Below, piece by piece: positions 57,314 to 64,000 of a stretch of 64,000 nt of DNA (positions are counted from its first letter, which is position 1; each line of letters begins with the position of its first letter). Position numbers and translations under genes: made by a program. The stretch is from assembly GCA_046347155.1 (NCBI GenBank), contig JAXMGT010000001.1, positions 1,816,686 to 1,880,685 of the forward strand, read 5' to 3'. The notes beneath the pieces were generated by a model that was not told the origin of the DNA, ran no database searches, and saw only the letters and a list, made by a program, of their open reading frames with translations. This DNA comes from RPQJ01 sp046347155 (GTDB lineage: Bacteria; Pseudomonadota; Gammaproteobacteria; Steroidobacterales; Steroidobacteraceae).

Positions 57314-58501
57314 GTGACCATCGTCCTCGCCGAGCGCCTGAAGCGCGTCAAGCCCTCGCCCACCGTCGCCCTCACCGGCCGAGTCGCAAAGCTCAAGGCC
57401 GAGGGCAAGGACATCATCGGACTCGGCGTCGGCGAGCCCGACTTCGACACGCCCGTGCACATCGCCGACGCAGGCGTCGAGGCGATCCGCAAGGGTTTCA
57501 CGCGCTACACGGCGGTCGAGGGCATTCCCGACCTCAAGGACGCGATCATCGCCAAGTTCAAGCGCGACAACGGCATCGCGTACACGCGCCCGCAGGTCCT
57601 CGTCTCGACCGGCGCCAAGCAGACCATCTACAACCTCTTCATGTCGGTGATCGACCCGGGCGACGAAGTGATCATCCCCGCGCCGTACTGGGTGTCGTAC
57701 CCGGACATCGCGCTGCTCGCCGAGGGTACGCCGGTGACGCCGTATGCGGGCCCCGACCAGGGCTACAAGATCACACCCGCGCAGCTCGAGGCCGCGATCA
57801 CGAAGAAGACGCGGCTCTTCATGCTGAACAGCCCCTCGAACCCGACTGGCGCCGCCTACACGGGCGCGGAGCTGCATGCGCTCGGCGCGGTGCTGCGCCG
57901 TCACCCGGACGTGATCGTCGCGACCGACGACATGTACGAGCACATCTACTGGGCGAAGGAGCCGTTCACGAGCTTCCTGACCGCCTGCCCGGACCTGTAC
58001 GACCGCACGGTCACGATCAACGGGGTGTCCAAGTCCTACGCAATGACCGGCTGGCGCATCGGCTACTGTGGTGGCCCGGCGGCCATCGTCGAGGCAATGT
58101 CGACGATCCAGAGCCAGAGCACCTCGAACCCGTCGTCGATCGCGCAGAAGGCCGCGACCGTCGCGCTGAACGCGGACCAGTCCTGCGTCTCGGAAATGAA
58201 CAAGCACTTCAAGGCCCGCCACGATTTCTTCAATGCGGGACTGAACGCCCTGCCCGGATTCCGCGTGCTGCCGGCCGCCGGGACGTTCTACGCCTGGTGC
58301 GACGTCTCGGGCGCAATCGCGGCCCGCGGGCTGGCCGACGACCACGAATTCGCGGAGTTCCTGCTCGACAAGGCCGGTGTCGCAGGCGTCCCGGGCACGG
58401 GCTTCGGGGCCCCGGGCCACATGCGGTTCTCGTTCGCGGTCAGCATGGAAACGCTCCAGAAGGCACTCGAGCGCATCGGCCGGGCCCTCGCCGGCGGCTG
58501 A
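57314..58501 (+). CDS. Class I aspartate aminotransferase
   Basis: 395-residue PLP aminotransferase. GVGEPDFDTP (38-47), SPSNPTGAAY (173-182) and the PLP-lysine motif SKSYAMTGWRIGY (Lys240) match AspC/AatA type I-beta enzymes, which interconvert aspartate and oxaloacetate in the cytoplasm. GTG at 57314 starts the family N-terminus directly after the promoter. Followed by tRNA-Asn, whose amino acid derives from aspartate. Confidence 0.93.
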   Translation: MTIVLAERLKRVKPSPTVALTGRVAKLKAEGKDIIGLGVGEPDFDTPVHIADAGVEAIRKGFTRYTAVEGIPDLKDAIIAKFKRDNGIAYTRPQVLVSTGAKQTIYNLFMSVIDPGDEVIIPAPYWVSYPDIALLAEGTPVTPYAGPDQGYKITPAQLEAAITKKTRLFMLNSPSNPTGAAYTGAELHALGAVLRRHPDVIVATDDMYEHIYWAKEPFTSFLTACPDLYDRTVTINGVSKSYAMTGWRIGYCGGPAAIVEAMSTIQSQSTSNPSSIAQKAATVALNADQSCVSEMNKHFKARHDFFNAGLNALPGFRVLPAAGTFYAWCDVSGAIAARGLADDHEFAEFLLDKAGVAGVPGTGFGAPGHMRFSFAVSMETLQKALERIGRALAGG

Positions 58502-58554
58502 ACGGTTTCCTTGACTCGGGCGCCCCCAATCCGGAGAATTCCGCGCCCTCCGGT

Positions 58555-58629
58555 TCCGACATAGCTCAGCGGTAGAGCAGCTGACTGTTAATCAGCGGGT
58601 CCCTGGTTCGAATCCAGGTGTCGGAGCCA
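58555..58629 (+). tRNA. tRNA-Asn (anticodon GTT)
   Basis: Plus-strand cloverleaf: acceptor TCCGACA/TGTCGGA, D-arm AGCTCAGCGGTAGAGC, anticodon stem CTGAC with loop around GTT, T-arm CCTGGTTCGAATCCAGG, discriminator G and encoded CCA. It ends eight bases before the convergent SDR gene. Confidence 0.97.
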
Positions 58630-58636
58630 ACTCCCC

Positions 58637-59386
58637 CTAGAAGTTCACGCCGGCGCCGCCGTCCACGGCGAGCCCCGCCCCGGACACGAACCCGGCCTCG
58701 TCCGACGCCAGGAACAGCGCCGCGGACGCGACGTCGGCCGGCTGGCCGATGCGACCGACCGGGGCCTTCTGCTCCCAGTACTTGCGGAACCCCTCGTCCT
58801 CGAAGAACGGCGCCGACAGCGCCGTGTAGATCGAGCCCGGCTGCAGGTAGTTGACCGTGATGCCGTACTTGCCGAGGTCGACGGCCATTCCCTTCGTGAG
58901 GCCGGCCACTGCATGCTTCGTGGCACCGTAGACCGAAAGCATCGGCCCGCCGGTGCTCGACATGATCGATCCGAGGTTGATGATCCGGCCGCGTCCGCGC
59001 GCGCGCAGGTGCGGCACGGCGGCACGGCTCAGCCGAAACATCGAGCGCACGTTGATCGCGAAGATCCGGTCGTACTGCTCGTCGGTCGTCTCCTCGAACT
59101 GCGCGCCGAGCGCGATGCCGGCATTGTTCACCAGGATGTCGAGGCCGCCGTAGGCGTCGACCGCCGCCGCGACGATGCGCGCCGGGGCCTCGTCCCCCGT
59201 GACGTCCTGGTCGAGGCAACGGACGCCCTCGCGTCCGGTGTAATGCGCGGCCCAGTCCCGACCGGGCAGGTCCACCGCGAGTACGCGCGCGCCGTGATCC
59301 GCGAAGGCATCGGCGATCGCCCGGCCGATCCCGGAGCCGGCGCCCGTGACGATTGCGACCTTGCCCGCCAGACGGGCGCCGCTCAT
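58637..59386 (-). CDS. Short-chain dehydrogenase/reductase
   Basis: 249-residue classical SDR: cofactor loop TGAGSGIG (14-21), NNAG (87-90), catalytic Ser140, Tyr153 and Lys157 (SVYGATKHA). Asp39 after the second strand (AVDLPGRD) points to NAD rather than NADP. The ATG overlaps the gabT stop (ATGA), so a linked catabolic step such as semialdehyde or hydroxyacid oxidation is likely, but the substrate cannot be told. The long in-frame extension to 61696 is a shadow. Confidence 0.9.
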   Translation of the reverse strand: MSGARLAGKVAIVTGAGSGIGRAIADAFADHGARVLAVDLPGRDWAAHYTGREGVRCLDQDVTGDEAPARIVAAAVDAYGGLDILVNNAGIALGAQFEETTDEQYDRIFAINVRSMFRLSRAAVPHLRARGRGRIINLGSIMSSTGGPMLSVYGATKHAVAGLTKGMAVDLGKYGITVNYLQPGSIYTALSAPFFEDEGFRKYWEQKAPVGRIGQPADVASAALFLASDEAGFVSGAGLAVDGGAGVNF

Positions 59387-60690
59387 GCGTTCGCCGCCGG
59401 CCGCACGGCGGCGCCGGTCAGTTCGCGGAGCGCCGCGGCCACGATGCCGAGGCCCTCCCGCACGATCGCGTCGGAGGCCGTGAGCGGCACCAGGAACCGG
59501 ATCACGTTGCCGTAGAGACCGCACGAGAGCAGCACGAGGCCCTTTTCGGCGGCCCGCTTCGTCAGCGCCTTCGTGAGCTCGGCGTCCGGCGCGTGCGGAT
59601 CGCGGTTCTTGACGAGTTCCATCGCCACCATCGCCCCGAGCCCTCGCACCTCGCCGATGCAGGGCAGCTCGCGCGCGAGCTCGCGGAGCTGCGCAGTCAT
59701 CAGGTCGCCGATCGCCGTGGCGCGGGCGCAGAGCTGCTCCTCCTCGATCACGTCGAGGACCGCGAGAGCCGCGGCGCAGGCGATCGGCGACCCGGCGTAG
59801 GTGCCGCCGAGGCCGCCAGGGCCCGGGGCGTCCATGATCGCCGACTTGCCGACCACCGCGGCGAGCGGGAAGCCGCCCGCGAGGCTCTTCGCCATCGTCA
59901 TCAGGTCGGGCTCGACGCCCGCGTGCTCGATCGCGAACAGCTTTCCGGTGCGCGCGAACCCGGTCTGGATCTCGTCGATCACGAGCACGATTCCGTGCTC
60001 GTCGCAGAGCCGGCGCAGCGCGCGCAGGAACTCGGGCGGCGCCGCGTAAAAGCCGCCCTCCCCCATCACGGGCTCGATGATGATCGCCGCGACGCGCGCG
60101 GGCTCGATGTCGTACTTGAAGATGTGCTCGAGCGCAGCGAGGCTCTGCTCGACCGTGACGCCGTGGTACGGGATCGGGTACGGCGCGTGGTACACCTCGG
60201 CCGGGAACGGGCCGAACCCGGCCTTGTACGGCGCCACCTTGCCGGTGAGCGCCATCGCCATGAACGTGCGCCCGTGGAAACCGCCGCCGAACGCGATGAC
60301 GCCGGCCCGGCCCGTGTGCGCACGGGCGATCTTCACGCAGTTCTCGACGGCCTCGGCGCCCGTGGTCACGAAGATCGTCTTCTTCGGCGACGGGCCCGGG
60401 GCGAGTGCGTTCAGCCGCTCCGCGAGCGCCACGGCCAACTCGTACGGCGTGATCATCAGGCACGTGTGGCTGAAGGCGTCGAGCTGCTTCATGACGGCGG
60501 CCTGGACCTTCGGGTGCAGGTGGCCCGTGTTCAGCACGGCGATGCCGCCGGCGAAGTCGACGTAGCGACGCCCCTCGACGTCCCAGAGTTCGGCGTTGCG
60601 CGCCCGTTCGACGTACACGGGCAGCTGGTTGCCGAGGCCGCGGGCGAACGCGGCGTCCCGGCGCTTCTGCAGGTCCTGGTTCTTGCTCAT
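59383..60690 (-). CDS. gabT: 4-aminobutyrate aminotransferase
   Basis: 435-residue class III PLP aminotransferase. Seen: TTGAEAVENCVKIAR (109-123), GGFHGRTFMAM (137-147), IDEIQTGFARTGK (238-250) and the PLP Lys268 in MTMAKSLAGGFPL, at the same position as in the E. coli enzyme. Converts GABA and 2-oxoglutarate to succinate semialdehyde and glutamate. Follows galU by 18 bases and pairs with the SDR rather than with a GabD homologue. Confidence 0.93.
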   Translation of the reverse strand: MSKNQDLQKRRDAAFARGLGNQLPVYVERARNAELWDVEGRRYVDFAGGIAVLNTGHLHPKVQAAVMKQLDAFSHTCLMITPYELAVALAERLNALAPGPSPKKTIFVTTGAEAVENCVKIARAHTGRAGVIAFGGGFHGRTFMAMALTGKVAPYKAGFGPFPAEVYHAPYPIPYHGVTVEQSLAALEHIFKYDIEPARVAAIIIEPVMGEGGFYAAPPEFLRALRRLCDEHGIVLVIDEIQTGFARTGKLFAIEHAGVEPDLMTMAKSLAGGFPLAAVVGKSAIMDAPGPGGLGGTYAGSPIACAAALAVLDVIEEEQLCARATAIGDLMTAQLRELARELPCIGEVRGLGAMVAMELVKNRDPHAPDAELTKALTKRAAEKGLVLLSCGLYGNVIRFLVPLTASDAIVREGLGIVAAALRELTGAAVRPAANA

Positions 60691-60708
60691 GGATACTCCG
60701 GGACGGGC

Positions 60709-61593
60709 TCAGCCGCGCGTGCGGCCGGCCACGAGGCTCGACAGGTAGTCGGCGAACTGGTCGCCGAGGTTGGCATGCTTCAACGCGAATTCGACCGTCG
60801 CCTGCAGGTAGCCGAGCTTGGAACCGCAGTCGTAGCGACGTCCCTCGAATGCGTAGGCGTACACCGGCTCGTCGGACATGAGTGCGGCGATGCCGTCCGT
60901 GAGCTGGATCTCGCCGCCCGCGCCGCGGCCGGTGGTCTCGAGCTTCGAGTAGATCGCCGGGGTCAGCAGGTAGCGCCCCACGACCGCGAGGTTCGAGGGC
61001 GCGTCGGCAGGCTTTGGCTTCTCGACGATCCGCTCGACGCGACCGAGGCGCGCGTCGAGCGACCGGGTGGCCACGATGCCGTAGCGGTCGGTGTGGCTCC
61101 GGTCGACCGTCTCGACGCCGAGCACGCTCGCACCGCGATCGCCGAAAACTCGGGCCATCTGGGCCAGGCAGGACTCCTCGGCGTCGATCAGGTCGTCGGC
61201 GAGGTGGACAAAGAACGGCTCGTCGCCGACGGCCGGCCTGGAGCAGAGCACCGCGTGGCCGAGCCCGAGCGGCGCGGGCTGGCGGATGTAGATGCAGCTC
61301 GCACGCGACGGCACGATGCCGCGCACGGCTTCGAGCAGGTCGCGCTTGCCCTGCGCCTCGAGTTCCTTCTCGAGCTCGTGGTCGGTGTCGAAATGGTCCT
61401 CGATCGCCCGCTTCGCATAGCCCGTGATGAACACGAGCTTTTCCGCGCCGGCCGCGAGCGCCTCCTCGGCCGCGTACTGGATCAGCGGCTTGTCGACGAT
61501 CGGCAGCATTTCCTTCGGGCTCGCCTTCGTGGCCGGCAGGAACCTGGTTCCCCGACCGGCCACCGGGAAGACGGCCGTCCTGATCCGCGCCAT
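60709..61593 (-). CDS. galU: UTP-glucose-1-phosphate uridylyltransferase
   Basis: 294-residue enzyme making UDP-glucose for surface polysaccharide. Nucleotide-binding signature FPVAGRGTRFLPATKASPKE (9-28), DKPLIQYAAEEA, FVHLADDLI and VEKPKP. Length matches GalU. The context with lapA/lapB fits envelope biogenesis. Confidence 0.96.
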   Translation of the reverse strand: MARIRTAVFPVAGRGTRFLPATKASPKEMLPIVDKPLIQYAAEEALAAGAEKLVFITGYAKRAIEDHFDTDHELEKELEAQGKRDLLEAVRGIVPSRASCIYIRQPAPLGLGHAVLCSRPAVGDEPFFVHLADDLIDAEESCLAQMARVFGDRGASVLGVETVDRSHTDRYGIVATRSLDARLGRVERIVEKPKPADAPSNLAVVGRYLLTPAIYSKLETTGRGAGGEIQLTDGIAALMSDEPVYAYAFEGRRYDCGSKLGYLQATVEFALKHANLGDQFADYLSSLVAGRTRG

Positions 61594-61702
61594 GGGTGAT
61601 CCCCGACCTGCTGCACCTGGAGCTCGGAATCATAGCGGATCGGGACCCCGGCCCGACACGGCCGGGCGGCGGCCGGCCCCGGTTGCCGGCCGCCACCCGG
61701 GC

Positions 61703-62005
61703 TCAGTCGGCCTTCTTCTGCCCCGGCGCGGGCGCGGCCGCAGCGGTGCGGATGTTGCCCCGGTTCTGCTCCAGGACCTTCTCGCCGATGCCCTGCACCT
61801 TCAGCAGGTCCTCGGGGGCCTTGAACGGGCCGTTTTTCTGGCGGTACTCGACGATCGCCTGCGCCTTCGCCGGACCGATGCCCTCGAGCTCGCGCGCGAT
61901 CGTCGATGCGTCGGCCGTGTTGATGTTGACGGGCCCGCTCCACGCGACGGCGGGGACCAGACTCGCGACGAGCGCCCGTACGGCGTACCTGTACTCCCTC
62001 TTCAT
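61703..62005 (-). CDS. ComEA-like secreted helix-hairpin-helix protein
   Basis: 100 residues. A signal peptide (MKREYRYAVRALVASLVPAV) leads into a double HhH DNA-binding domain: VNINTADASTIARELEGIGP then FKAPEDLLKVQGIGEKVLEQNR. It ends in a short Ala/Pro-Lys tail. AAGGAGG precedes the start at 62005; the longer in-frame 62092 start does not. Such proteins bind incoming DNA in the periplasm of competent bacteria; competence here is inferred. Confidence 0.9.
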   Translation of the reverse strand: MKREYRYAVRALVASLVPAVAWSGPVNINTADASTIARELEGIGPAKAQAIVEYRQKNGPFKAPEDLLKVQGIGEKVLEQNRGNIRTAAAAPAPGQKKAD

Positions 62006-62117
62006 GATCGGTGCCTCCTTGGCTGCCCGCCCCCGGGACGGGTGCGGTTCGGCGGACAGTAGCGCCGCGCGGGGCGTTCCGGCGCCGCGCATTCGTCACG
62101 ATTCCGCGCAGAATCGC

Positions 62118-63302
62118 TCAGTCTTCGGAAGCGCCGGGCCGTGCGGCGCGCGGCAGGAACTCGAGCGCCGCGATCGCGCGCTGGGTGTCCCAGGAGCGGC
62201 AGCCCGGGCACTGCCAGAGGAACGTCGAGCCGTCGATGCCGCAAACGCTGCAGCGATAGCGTGCGTGGCGCAGCACGACGTTCCTCAACGCGCCCGCGAC
62301 GGCGCGCAGTTGTGGCTCGTCGGGCTCGGCGCCCGGTGGCAGCAACGCACCGGTGAGGTCGCGCAGGTCGCTGTCCGTCGCGATCAGCTCGCGCACGCAG
62401 CCGAGGATGACCGGGTCGTCGTAGTACCCGCTCACGATCGCCGCATAGGCGATCTCGGAACGGTTGCCGAGCCCGCTGCAGAGGAGTTCGCGCAGCGTCT
62501 CGTCGAAAGCCCCTGCATCGCCGGCCTGACGGGTCGCCTCGGCGAGCCGCGGCAGCACGAGCGGAAGCAGGTGGAAGCTGCGGCGCACGACGCGTCGGTA
62601 GCACTGCAGCGCAAGCGCCGGGTCGCCCTGCAGTCGCGCGAGGTCGCCCAGCAGGATCGCGACGCGCCCGGACTCGCGATGCTCCTTCTGCGCGGTCTTC
62701 AGGTAGCCCGCGGCCGCCTCGAGATCGCGCTGTGCGATCGCCGTGTCGGCGAGCTCGCACCAGTAGTGGGCGATCGCACCGGGCTGGTCGGGCACGCCGA
62801 CCGCGCGCAGCCGCTCGTGCATCGCGGCCGCCTGTTCCCAGTCGTGCTGCAGTTCGTGGATGCGCACCAGGTGCCCGAGCGCGACGGCCGGTTCGCGCCC
62901 GGTCTCCGCCAGCTCGAGGAAGAGCTTCTCGGCACGGTCGTAGAGGCCCGCGCGGAAGTAGTCGCGCGCGAGCTCGGTGAGCGCCGCATCGCGGTGCCGG
63001 GCGTCGAGCCCGGGACGGTCCGCGAGGTGCTGGTGGACGCGGATCGCACGATCGACCTCGCCGCGCCGCCGGTAGAGGCTGCCGAGCGCGAAATGGGTGT
63101 CGATCGCCTCGTCGTCCGTCGCCGCGAGGCTCAGGAACACCTCGAGCGCGCGCTCGGGCTTGTCGTCGAGCAGGAACCGGAGACCCTCGAGGTAACGTTC
63201 CCGGCGTCGCACCCGGCGACGCCGGCGGTACTCCGTGTAGATCGCCGTCGCGCTCCAGCCGGTCGCGAGCGTGCCGGTGAAGACCGCCCAGAACGTGTTC
63301 AT
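62118..63302 (-). CDS. lapB: Lipopolysaccharide assembly protein B
   Basis: 394-residue LapB/YciM: an N-terminal membrane anchor (MNTFWAVFTGTLATGWSATA), TPR repeats through the middle (about 35-330), and a C-terminal rubredoxin-type metal site CSVCGIDGSTFLWQCPGC. In the family it recruits FtsH to control LpxC and so LPS synthesis. The ATG overlaps the lapA stop by ATGA. The open frame extends to 63635 but only 63302 fits the anchor. Confidence 0.94.
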   Translation of the reverse strand: MNTFWAVFTGTLATGWSATAIYTEYRRRRRVRRRERYLEGLRFLLDDKPERALEVFLSLAATDDEAIDTHFALGSLYRRRGEVDRAIRVHQHLADRPGLDARHRDAALTELARDYFRAGLYDRAEKLFLELAETGREPAVALGHLVRIHELQHDWEQAAAMHERLRAVGVPDQPGAIAHYWCELADTAIAQRDLEAAAGYLKTAQKEHRESGRVAILLGDLARLQGDPALALQCYRRVVRRSFHLLPLVLPRLAEATRQAGDAGAFDETLRELLCSGLGNRSEIAYAAIVSGYYDDPVILGCVRELIATDSDLRDLTGALLPPGAEPDEPQLRAVAGALRNVVLRHARYRCSVCGIDGSTFLWQCPGCRSWDTQRAIAALEFLPRAARPGASED

Positions 63303-63595
63303 CCGGCGCCGCCTTCGCGGGCCTGCGGGGTCGCGGCCGCACGCGATTCCGCCAGCCTGAGCGCGTTGCGCAGGCGACCACGTTCGGCAAGCAGCCTGGC
63401 GATCCAGTTCGAGCGCCACAACGCACCCGCGAGCAGTCCCGCGGCGAACGCGACCACGAGCGCGAGGCCCGACGACAGTTCGAAGCGGCCGATCGCGAGG
63501 TCGACCGAGAATCGCTGCTGGTTGAGCGCGGTGAAGATCACCGCGAGTGCGGCGAGCAGGATGACGGCGGAAAGGGTGGCGAGTCGCCGCAGCAT
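63299..63595 (-). CDS. lapA: Lipopolysaccharide assembly protein A
   Basis: 98-residue DUF1049 membrane protein with two helices (about 4-24 and 42-62) and a short cytoplasmic coiled tail. Gene order ihfB-lapA-lapB is conserved in gammaproteobacteria. It works with LapB in LPS assembly control. Confidence 0.92.
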   Translation of the reverse strand: MLRRLATLSAVILLAALAVIFTALNQQRFSVDLAIGRFELSSGLALVVAFAAGLLAGALWRSNWIARLLAERGRLRNALRLAESRAAATPQAREGGAG

Positions 63596-63654
63596 CGTGG
63601 ACCGGGGGCGCCTGTGACGCCGGTGAGTCTAGCACCCCGCGGGGCGCAGCCGGC

Positions 63655-63966
63655 CTACTGCGCCGGCGCAGGCTCCGCCGAATCGAGTGACTCGTTGACC
63701 CGCTCGCGCAGGTCCTTGCCGGGCTTGAAGTGCGGCACGTACTTGCCCGCGAGTGCGACCGACTCGCCGGTCTTCGGATTGCGCCCCTGGCGCGGCGGGC
63801 GGAAGTGCAGGCTGAAGCTGCCGAATCCCCGGATCTCGATGCGCTGCCCCTGCGCGAGCGCGTCGCTCATGATCTCGAGGATCTGCTTGACCGCGAGTTC
63901 CACGTCCTTCGCCGGCAGATGGCTCTGCTTCGCGGCGATGAGCTCGATGAGCTCCGACTTGGTCAT
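63655..63966 (-). CDS. ihfB: Integration host factor subunit beta
   Basis: 103 residues: MTKSELIELIAAKQSHLPAK at the start and the DNA-arm RNPKTGESVAL later. ATG at 63966 is used; an in-frame GTG at 63984 would add six residues. In related genomes rpsA lies upstream, beyond this window edge. The last 34 bases hold no gene start that can be judged. Confidence 0.95.
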   Translation of the reverse strand: MTKSELIELIAAKQSHLPAKDVELAVKQILEIMSDALAQGQRIEIRGFGSFSLHFRPPRQGRNPKTGESVALAGKYVPHFKPGKDLRERVNESLDSAEPAPAQ

Positions 63967-64000
63967 GCTGCGCTCGCCGTCCACTCGTGCTCCCCCCGCG

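Overview
The window is a chromosomal piece of a high-GC Gram-negative bacterium, most likely a gammaproteobacterium of the Xanthomonadales/Steroidobacterales kind. This rests on gene content, not on a database match. Supporting features are the thrS-infC-rpmI-rplT-pheS-pheT-ihfA-merR-tRNA-Pro block, ihfB-lapA-lapB, a two-domain HisB, a fused aspartate kinase/diaminopimelate decarboxylase, a SAM-I riboswitch before metX, and a TrpR-like regulator heading the his operon. No insertion sequence, phage gene, CRISPR array or rRNA was seen.

Layout. 1-6956: a divergent catabolic cluster. On the minus strand are hydantoinase subunits HyuB (cut by the left edge) and HyuA and an HMG-CoA-lyase-like enzyme. 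On the plus strand are a family III CoA transferase and an N-carbamoylsarcosine-amidase-like hydrolase. 7042-12262: a TonB/ExbB/ExbD/ExbD energy-transduction operon with one secreted TPR protein, facing a second, paralogous TPR protein. 12318-16725: ilvD, an MFS protein and an M17 aminopeptidase. 16765-22764: ilvC-leuA-leuC-leuD-leuB behind a leucine attenuator (leader peptide, antiterminator, terminator). 22765-23100: no gene, but a candidate small RNA ending in a clear terminator. 23101-25890: a secreted Ntn amidase and a secreted amidohydrolase with an altered metal motif. 26109-28562: metX-metB under a SAM-I riboswitch. 28587-36002: a TrpR-like gene and the full hisGDCBHAF(IE) operon, whose hisF appears to start at AUU.

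36026-38483: small regulators and uncharacterised proteins. 38480-43845: an operon of lysAC, asd, an MFS transporter, a SnoaL-like protein and a GIY-YIG-like protein. 43903-47648: a small acidic protein, a SAM hydroxide adenosyltransferase, a histidine-phosphatase relative, a SYLF-domain protein, tRNA-Pro and a Sel1/TonB_C protein. 47793-57231: merR, ihfA, pheTS, rplT, rpmI, infC (AUC start), thrS, tRNA-Val and uvrB. 57255-58629: aspartate aminotransferase and tRNA-Asn. 58637-63966: an SDR, gabT, galU, a ComEA-like protein, lapB, lapA and ihfB.

The window is dominated by amino-acid biosynthesis with layered RNA-level and DNA-level control. Branched-chain synthesis appears attenuated by leucine supply, methionine synthesis is sensed by SAM, and histidine synthesis appears controlled by its own TrpR-like repressor at a palindromic operator. 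Aspartate-family synthesis (lysAC, asd) sits in one operon. The less ordinary parts are the hydantoin cluster, the paired TPR proteins of the TonB system, the Ntn/amidohydrolase pair, the non-AUG starts and the unassigned small RNA.
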